A stretch of DNA of 40,941 bases from Lichtheimia corymbifera B2541 (lineage: Eukaryota > Mucoromycota > Mucoromycetes > Mucorales > Lichtheimiaceae), in contig JNEU01000828.1 in the NCBI GenBank assembly GCA_000697475.1, positions 1 to 40,941 of the forward strand. The letters run 5' to 3'. Within the stretch, counting starts at the first letter, position 1, and each line of letters starts with the position of its first letter. Below the pieces are notes generated by a model. That model ran no database searches, was not told where the DNA came from, and was given only the letters and a program-made list of their open reading frames with translations. Both the position numbers and the translations under genes were made by a program. Positions 33,797-40,941 of this stretch are shown one piece after another.

Positions 33797-33874
33797 CTTG
33801 ACATATCTTTCTTGGCTATATTAGCATATTCCATCAATGATTTGACATATCCTTCTTGGTTATATTAGCATATT
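33797..33874. repeat. 44-bp direct repeat, two copies
   Basis: TTGACATATC-YTTCTTGG-YTATATTAGCATATT occurs at 33797-33830 and again at 33841-33874, offset by 44 bases with a few substitutions. It is a local tandem duplication in non-coding AT-rich DNA. A short (AT)n run follows near 33947-33961. Confidence 0.8.
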
Positions 33875-34336
33875 TTATCATCATAGGTTTATTGCCTCTT
33901 CATCTTTGTATATACCACATATCTATAGTATCATTGATCTTATTCACATATATATATATATCCACCGATTCATCATACAATAAACCTCAGTCAGTTATCT
34001 GCTCTGCTTATCTTCTCATATCCATTTCCTGGCGCATCTTTATCTTTGTGTCCCATCGCATTCTGCCTTTGCACTGCTGTCCCGACCAGTAGGCATCAAT
34101 TATCATCTCTTTTCCTGCTCCCTGTCCTTGTCCTGTTGGAAAGCAACTAGCTCATTCCACCATCCCAAACCCAATCCTCACAGTTGTTTAAAAGAAGGGG
34201 TTGTGCTAGATGACATAATTAATGGCAAGCGCGACAAAAACGACGAAAACAGAATAATGCCATGAAAAATGTCACGTGATCGATCTCCTGAAGAAAAAGA
34301 AAAGATCAAACAACCAACTTAATGGCTATTTGTTAT
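33875..34336. other. AT-rich non-coding stretch beside the tRNA
   Basis: No gene recognised. T-rich runs on the minus strand at about 34291-34303 (TTTTC and TTTTTC) lie 30-45 bases past the tRNA 3' end and would suit RNA polymerase III termination. Confidence 0.45.
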
Positions 34337-34409
34337 GATTCCAATGAGGTTCGAACTCATGCCCTCCTGTGTGTTAGACAGGTGTGATAACCAACTACAC
34401 CATGGAATC
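34337..34409 (-). tRNA. tRNA-Val (anticodon AAC)
   Basis: The minus-strand sequence folds as a complete 73-nt cloverleaf. The acceptor stem is GATTCCA/TGGAATC, the D arm is GTGTAGTTGGTTATCAC, and the anticodon stem CCTGT/ACAGG encloses loop CTAACAC with anticodon AAC. The variable loop is AGGGC, and the T stem ATGAG/CTCAT has loop TTCGAAC. There is no intron and CCA is not encoded, as in eukaryotic nuclear tRNA genes. The GTTCGAACC B box is intact, so it should be transcribed by RNA polymerase III. Confidence 0.97.
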
Positions 34410-34463
34410 ATGTTTTCTTGCTTCTTATTTTTTGATTCGCGCGGTACATGATATACCTGTCAA

Positions 34464-34479
34464 CTTCCATATATGGAAG
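34464..34479. promoter_or_regulatory. Palindromic CArG-box-like site
   Basis: CTTCCATATATGGAAG is a perfect 16-bp palindrome whose core CCATATATGG matches the CC(A/T)6GG consensus of SRF-type MADS proteins. It lies 55 bp upstream of the tRNA on its strand. No protein gene starts nearby, so function is uncertain. Confidence 0.35.
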
Positions 34480-35719
34480 GTGACTGTAATGGTACGCGAG
34501 TTTTTGTATAGTGTAGCGGAGGATGCGTAGTATTGTTTAAAGCATAATAGAATGTGTTATGGGAGGGCAATGAGTAGCAATTTCAAGCGGAAGCCAATTT
34601 CAGCATTCATTGGGCGGAGTTGGATTGATCCTCATCCTTTAACTCGGTTATCAGCAGCGCCCCTAAATCACATAACCAGGTTCAATTCAGGAAATAGGGA
34701 GGTCTCTTACACTATAGAAACTTGGAAATGGTTGGCAAACGTAGTCTTGCATTCGATAAAGTAACCTTTTATTTGAACATCATTCGCAAGGGATAGATTG
34801 AGAGGTACAATAAATTGCATCAATGGGGCAGCTATATTTTTAAGAACTTCTATCCTTTGGACGTGCATTTTGCAAAGGTGATCGATAAATGCCAACTGAT
34901 GTGTGGTGTAGAATTATGCCAAAGCATGGAAATGGATGGTGATGATGGTTGACACGATGGTTATAGTGGTTGCCGTGGGATAGCGTGTAAAGGTACGATA
35001 ATCGGATTCACCAATAGCTCACGATGGTAGCATAAAGCATCAAGATCAAGTTGACAAAGGATACACTCTTTTTCCTCGTTGTATATACTACCCCAATTCC
35101 TCCATCCATGTACCCATAATATTCGTATGCATAACATCGCATGTATTGAAGTATGTTGCTACACGCAAATAAAGCTGCTTCTATACAATGGCTATCTGCT
35201 GTTCACGTAACAAAGACTGTAAGGCAAGTTTCTGCAAATAACTTGAGACAATGCAGTAGAGACCTCGCTAATAGCAGCTACGTTTTGTCGTGGCAGAGAA
35301 GTGTGCAAGAGCGTGTGTTGTAGTAGAATGACAAGGCTGTGAACGCTGTTCGAGAAATGGAGTAAAGACCTTGCTAACGGCAACTGCTGGAATGAATGCT
35401 GTTACGTTTGATTGTGGCAGAAGAGTGTACAAGAGAACATGGAGTGTCAAGAAAGGCGTGTGTTGAAGTGGGGTGCATACGCCATGAGCTTGCCATTCAG
35501 TTCAAGACAATCGGATCAAGATATTCGTAGCATTGACATGGTGGATTGAAAGCAAGGCAATCGTTCGCAGGTGATAGTTGTACTTGAATGCATCAACAGT
35601 TGAGAATGAGAGGAAGACACAAGGAGTGGGGAGTGGAAGAGGTGGAAATTAAATTGGTCAGGCACGGTCAGACATATCCATGCACACTGTAATTTGATCC
35701 ATGATATTGAGATTGCTCG
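34480..35719. other. Non-coding stretch between tRNA and tandem array
   Basis: About 1.2 kb with only short unsupported frames. The region 35190-35460 contains loosely repeated phrases (AGACCTCGCTAA/AGACCTTGCTAA; AGTGTGCAAGAG/AGTGTACAAGAG) suggesting an old local duplication of about 110-130 bp. No gene was recognised. Confidence 0.45.
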
Positions 35720-36340
35720 CCTTGACTTCAAACTTCTACACAAGGTACTCTTGGACATGCTGATCAACTTTATCTTAATAAAGAACCTATGCTTCGTAAT
35801 AAAAATTATGAATGGGAGGGCATAATGTGGGGTTTACTATGATGGACGGAAACTCCGGAACCGGCCGGATTCATTGAAATGCCAGTTAGTATGAATCTTT
35901 TTGGGATTCCCCATTTCGAACATGAAACTTGGTCTGAATGTTCTCTGAGTCATGCTGATCAACTCCATTCATTTAAAAACCGTATGCTTCATTATGATGT
36001 TTCAATGAATCGGGCGGTCTAAATATAGGGGAGACAATGGTCGGACGGAACGCAAGCAGGGTATATAGCGCACACCACCATTGTGAAACTTAGTCAGACG
36101 GTAGGCTTCGACATGCTGAACAACTCCATTCATTTAAAAACCATACGCTTCATTGTGAGAAATAAAACGGGAGCGTCCGACGATGAAAGAGTGGGTATAC
36201 AAGTAGGGTGGACGGCCCAGTACCTTGAAATTGCCCACCTCAAACGTGAAACTTCCACACAAGGTGCTCTTGGGTATGCTGGTCAATTTCGTTCTCATAA
36301 CGGGCCCTACACTTGGTTGAGAAGATTTTGGATGGAAGGG
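35720..36340. repeat. Diverged tandem array of about 165-190-bp units
   Basis: Four degenerate copies begin near 35725, 35915, 36084 and 36249. Each contains (G/C)TGAAACTT or its variant, then a CATGCTGATCAACT-like phrase, and in two copies CCATTCATTTAAAAACC followed by GCTTCATTRTGA. The last copy's CGTGAAACTTCCACACAAGG matches the unit in the palindrome at 1-1420 (CGTGAAACTTCTACACAAGG). This suggests both are relics of one dispersed repeat family. Open frames inside it (for example 36083-36382) are not treated as genes. Confidence 0.65.
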
Positions 36341-36855
36341 TGTAAATATAAGAGAGGCTATACCCGAAACGGGCTTGGGTAGTGCATGCTGCTTACAAAC
36401 TGATACACTCGTTACTCCAGCATTGGTCAATCAAATCCTCCCGCATCAAGACAATTCAAGTATGACTATAGCAAGTTGAAGTACGAGGGCCGTTCACGTA
36501 CGGTGGATTGCTCAACATTTGGGAATGGCAGCAAGGAATTGTTAGCTGACGATATTTTATGCGCTGGAGATAAATGGAATACCATGATGTTGAATCGCTT
36601 GTTAGAGAGTAGTCTTTTATAATAAATGTGGGTGGTAACGGGTTGCAGGTTTCTATAAAGATGAATACTATGAGATTGAGACCACCATTTGTATCCCATA
36701 GATCGCGATAAACCATTCAATGAGAACGAGCGAAACGAGCAACTTGAGCTACATATACATTTACTATATCTACGAAATGAAATTTTCTTATACAGGTAGC
36801 ACTGGGGTTTTATTATGTACATTGGGCATTGAATAGAAAACAAATAGATATCTGC
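36341..36855. other. Gap after the F-box gene, no gene seen
   Basis: About 500 bases beyond the stop of the minus-strand F-box gene, presumably its 3' untranslated region and terminator area. The overlapping minus-strand frames at 36456-36843 look like 3' flank rather than protein. Confidence 0.5.
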
Positions 36856-38542
36856 TTAATTAACTTCTTTATACAAGGATTGGAAAAGTTGCAAGCGCTT
36901 CGCAAGCCATGTGTGGTGCGTGAAAACAATTTGATAGCATTGCCGATCTTGTTGTGGTAAGGTTCCAAATTGCCATTGTTTTGCATAATCCCCCATTCGA
37001 TCCAAAACAGATTCCAGCATTTCCTCGTGATCTTTGGCAGAGCAATAGACTTCCAGTGATTCAAGCTGTTTACATGATCCAATTGCGCGGGTATCCATCC
37101 ATCGTTTCAATCCATGAATAGTGCTTACAGGGCTATGGACATGCAGTATCCTCAATGCAGTGCAGTTGGTGGCAATACTTTCAAAGACGTCATCGGTCAC
37201 AGCAGCTGTGTGTTTGAGTATGAGATCGGTAAGATGGGGTTGATGCGATAATAACTGCATGAGAGCTGTGTCGGTAAGAAATGTGCAATCGTCGATAATG
37301 AGTTGTCGAAGAGAGGATAATTGCTGGAGTCCATTAAGGAATACAATGTTGTTTGCTGATGACTTTGCCAGATGTAGATGCCTTAGCCGAGTTGATTGCC
37401 GTAAAAATGCCGCCATATTGATATTATTGTCAACAGCTTCTGATCCGCCGTCTGTCATTGCAAGTATCAGGGTATCAAGGCGAGGAAATGAAAGTGTTGC
37501 TAATCGAGCCATTACGAGTGGATGTAACCCAAGGTCACCAAAGATTGAGAGGGATTCCAAAGTATGATGATAGCGGTCCATTACGTGAATCAATCCAATG
37601 CCTCGCCAACGTCTTCGATGACATATGTAGAGTGATTTGAGCCCTTTTTGAGGCGATATAGATGACTTGATCATACGAGAAGGATTTTGTTCCAGTGTGC
37701 CACCCAGATTGATATGTTCAATATCAGGACAACTTGCCATGATGTGTTGTAGTATTGGATCCACGTCCTCACAAATGAGTGATGTTGAAGTTATCCGTCG
37801 AAGCTTTGGCATATATTGAACGATACGATCGATGGGAAGTGGTCGATAACCTGATAAGTGGATAACAAGCTCTTGAAGATGCTGATGTGGTTTCACGTTC
37901 TCAAATAATCCTGCTCGGTCCACTGGCCAGTCGCGATGTGTTTTGCAGGCACAGCGTTGAAGGTTGGGATAATAGCGTAGCACAGCATCCAATACACGCA
38001 TAGCAGCAATTTCTCGGTCTTTGCAATCAATTTCAAGTTCAGTGATGGTATCTCGCCCCGTCAAAAAGACAAACTTGGAGAACGTCGATTCAGACTCAAA
38101 AGCCGCACGCATAAACACTGATAATATCGAGGATCAATACCACAGCATGCTTTAATGATCCCTCTACATTCACTATACCTTTCTGCAGATGAAAGCACTC
38201 TTGAGCAAGCAAAAAGTCAATCACCCGTGTTGTATCAGGTTCGCCAGGCTTGTACCATGACGATATCTCGCCACAATCAAAGTGTACTTGTCGTACAGTC
38301 TCGCCTCGAATGTACGTACGGAATGGCAATAAGCTGAGACCGATGTTGAAGTGTCCTTCTGTTGAAATATCGCGCCACATGTCGGGCCAATTGAGAAGGA
38401 ATGCACGCCATTGCGGGCAGACGTCTGTACAAGCAATCCGTTCTTTTGTCTGTAGTTTGGAGAATATGATGCTGAGGACTTCGACAGGGAATATCTCCAA
38501 CAGTGAGATTGGCGAGTGTTGTGGTGTAGATTGAAGCGACAT
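36856..38542 (-). CDS. F-box protein with leucine-rich repeats
   Basis: Probable substrate receptor of an SCF ubiquitin ligase. Two exons (38542-38179 and 38117-36856) join in phase for 541 aa. The F-box is at about residues 17-58 (LEIFPVEVLSIIFSKL, CTDVCPQWRAFLLNWPDMWR). Following it are irregular leucine-rich repeats of the cysteine-containing type: LQELVIHLSGYRPL, LRRITSTSLICEDVD, IEHINLGGTL, LRHLHLAKSS, LRQLIIDDCTFLTDTALMQL, LTDLILKHTAAVTDDVF and LRILHVHSP. The alternation 'L..L.+..C..+TD.A' is typical of FBXL proteins. The target cannot be predicted. Mucoralean genomes carry many such genes. The start Met is the first in the frame. Confidence 0.92.
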
Positions 38543-40941
38543 TGGCGTCTTGAGAGGTGTCGTAGTATGTGGGTGAGAATCGAAGGGGAGGATGAGGAGG
38601 ACTCTTGTGACACCACCACTCTCTTTGAGTAATTATCTCAGCTGATCGCTTCATGCAGCCAACATCATGCAGCCAAGGTGTCCACCTATCAACGTATTAG
38701 AATCAATTCTTCTTGACACCCACCACCACTCGATATTGCATCCTTTCAATCTCGTTGTGAGTACAGAAATTCACATGCCTACCTTCACCTTCGTTTTATA
38801 CGTACTCCCTCACATCGAGCACCCTCTTTGATCACTGACTCCTTCTGACCTCAAAGTTGATGTGACTATGCCATAACCATTTACTCAATTTTGTAATGAT
38901 CTTTAGCGTTCATTGTTATCCCTTTTCATTGTCCTTGTTGTCATAGTGATATGTGGCTTCTCTTATCATCAAGCTGAGATCTAATTAATCATGTTGCCTC
39001 ATGGACCGTAGCTACAACTGTGCAAACTTGGTTTAGGTGGTACGACATGCTGCAAAGCGAGGGGAAAAAGTGATGAACAAAGGGAGCTAACAGAGCACCT
39101 CAACGGTTCATTGTTGATCAACCATATCCAAAGCGGCAGTGCTCACGATCACCGGAGGAGCTAACCAAAATCATACTCACACCCTGGTAGCATTGGTCCT
39201 ACTATTCTACCAATTTGATGGTCGCACGATCTCGATCTCATCAACACCACTGGATCTCTTTTTCTTATACGCTTCCATTTTTAAACTTTATAGCTCGACG
39301 TTGCCCTATAGGGTTCTTTGCCCATTGTATTGTACTTTTAAGCTAGTCACACCTCGTAGCTGCTAAATTAGATGGTTTCTTCAACCAATGGGTAATAAAG
39401 AAACACGCTTCTTTATAAGGGCATTGTCAACAAATATATAAAACCACCTTTCATTGGTCATATGGCTAATTCAATAACAACAATGGTGGCAACTGTGATA
39501 GTACACGGTCAATCAACATGTATATATGTGAGCTTTGTGTACACTAAATGTGCTGTTCTTGTGATATTACTAGTTTCTATGCGCACATGGCGCTCACTTG
39601 ACCTGTGCATCAAACGTGTGTGCGTGTATACCCCACCCATTCAATAATCATTAGGCTCGCATAATAGTCCGAAGATCCTCATATTCATATACCATTGCTG
39701 TTGCTGGTTGTTATTCATCAATCATCAGTCTAATCATTACCACGAAGGAAACAGCGATATGCTAGTCCAGATCTTTGTCATTATGCTACACTAGCAGTGG
39801 CGTAGGGCAGCAGCATTACCAGCAAGTATAATGCGGCAACCAATGTCGTGCAGAAATGGATGTTGACTAGAGCAAAAAAAATACACAATGGCACGGGACT
39901 GTGTGTTGGGGTGCACGATCTCGATCCTTTTACACCAGGTCTATTATGTGCGTACCCACAGCATCAGCAACATCACCTTTCGATCCATGTGATAAAGACA
40001 ACGTACCCATCATGGTGCACAATAATGTATAGCGCTTGTTGGTACAATGCCCCATGAGCTCGGAACAATTATGGTGCCACCGCCTACTCATGAGATCCAT
40101 CTTTATGATATGACCTTGTGATCTCTTCTCGAATTATGCGTGTGCTTTTGTGCACAGGCAACAGTATTTTACCAATGCACACTAACATTCTAGTTTGCCA
40201 TCTATATTGGTATCTTGTGTGAGATGATATAGAGTAAGGATGGTTTAATCAGCCGAATCCCTCTCCTCATGTCATATCAATGCCGGCTAGGGTTGCACTC
40301 TTTTTGCTGGGAAAAACATTTTGATTGCCCCTATACGGGTCCAAGCAGTTTTCACTTAGACTAACAACGTGCACCAATGAGAAGAGCAGTGTTCCTGAAA
40401 ATCATCATGCCCCGCAGTGATCACGACGCAAATCAGCTTGCGGCGATGGCGGGCGGAATTCGTTAAAAGCGGCATGATAATCAAGGAACGAATCAAATGA
40501 TGAGCTAGGCAATGTACTACACACCTCAGCTCCACACGTGGGTAATAACCGACTCGTTCGCTCAAAGAGCCATCTGACCGCGGCATAGTGTTGAAATGTT
40601 GAAACCGGAAAGGTACTCACTATCGTTCCTCAGAATCGGTTTACACAAACACTATAATGGTTTGGGGTCCAGATGGAAAATGAAAGGCGCTTGGAATGCA
40701 CCAAACAAAGAATACACGGCTAAAAAGAATTCAAGGATCAAGAACAAAAAAACATTGATGCAAAATATGGAGAGATTAAGACGATAGAACCTTTGAAATG
40801 CACGTGGTGATGATGGTGGAGTAAAAAGGATCACAATGAGGAGCCTAGAATAGATTGCATCCGTCATCATCAGATCCATCCTTGTGGTTTATCTACAAGC
40901 CTGATACCATCGATAAAGTGGAACATGGTAGAAAAAGGAAA
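38543..40941. other. Right-hand intergenic region, no convincing gene
   Basis: Contains the F-box gene promoter (TATAAAA on the minus strand at 38800-38794, about 255 bp from the ATG). Further on are only short frames. The minus frame 40652-40879 is hydrophobic (FCINVFLFLILEFFLAVYSL), and 40405-40620 (-) is Ser/Phe-rich; these could be pieces of a gene extending past the window but no phased splice model was found. Plus-strand TATATAAAACC at about 39433 has no gene behind it. Confidence 0.45.

Noticed and set aside
33856..34092. Hydrophobic 78-codon frame in the gene-poor region
   Set aside because: AT-rich DNA gives hydrophobic frames by chance; it contains the (AT)n run and has no neighbours to splice to.
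36083..36430. Open frames of about 98-99 codons on both strands
   Set aside because: They lie inside the degenerate tandem array and share its repeat phrases, so they are repeat DNA rather than genes.
40405..40879. Possible minus-strand membrane-protein gene at the right edge
   Set aside because: I could not find donors and acceptors that join the two frames in phase, and no family was recognisable; mentioned only in the intergenic entry.
1..40941. Search for CRISPR arrays, operon-like bacterial genes, toxin genes or viral integrations
   Set aside because: Nothing resembling these was seen. The repeats present are inverted or diverged tandem units without regular spacers, and all recognised genes are intron-bearing fungal genes.

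Overview
The window looks like nuclear DNA of a filamentous, early-diverging fungus, most likely Mucoromycota and probably Mucorales. The evidence is dense short spliceosomal introns of roughly 50-75 nt with CTAAC/CTGAC-like branch sites, pyrimidine-rich leaders, a typical eukaryotic tRNA-Val, and fungal housekeeping genes (Rab GDI, glycogen synthase, SEC66). The assignment to Mucorales is inference from gene style. No bacterial, viral or organellar segment was recognised.

Layout: 1-1420 is a nested inverted-repeat (foldback/MITE-like) element. 1942-2831 (-) is a small unknown multi-exon gene with decayed-looking coding sequence just downstream. 3304-5466 (-) is a ten-exon APC amino-acid/GABA-type permease. 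6582-10283 (+) is a 15-exon UBA plus UCH-fold protein whose catalytic Cys and His positions are replaced, so it appears to be a pseudo-deubiquitinase. 10425-11657 (-) is a Ser/Thr/His-rich orphan. 12224-13991 (+) is Rab GDP-dissociation inhibitor, whose first coding exon is only the ATG. 14185-16770 (-) is a multi-fasciclin membrane protein. 17351-19867 (-) is glycogen synthase. 21521-22950 (+) is a seven-TM protein containing a 12-nt microexon. 24314-27502 (+) is a tail-anchored protein with two START domains. 27580-28310 (-) is a single-TM unknown. 28378-28970 (-) is SEC66. 29101-32233 (-) is a 971-aa protein with a histone-fold-like N-terminus and a long disordered tail. 32234-36855 is gene-poor and carries tRNA-Val(AAC), small repeats, a CArG palindrome and a diverged tandem array related to the element at the left edge. 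36856-38542 (-) is an F-box/LRR protein. 38543-40941 holds no convincing gene.

The genes do not form a pathway cluster. Several touch membrane traffic or the ER (GDI, SEC66, the START protein, the permease), but this is an ordinary eukaryotic neighbourhood. The exon models below were assembled by hand from GT-AG junctions. Every multi-exon model sums to a whole number of codons, which supports them but does not replace RNA evidence. The most unusual items are the catalytically dead UCH-fold protein, the nested palindrome with near-identical inner arms and its distant relatives, the start-codon-only exon of GDI whose intron is open and in frame, and the 12-nt microexon.
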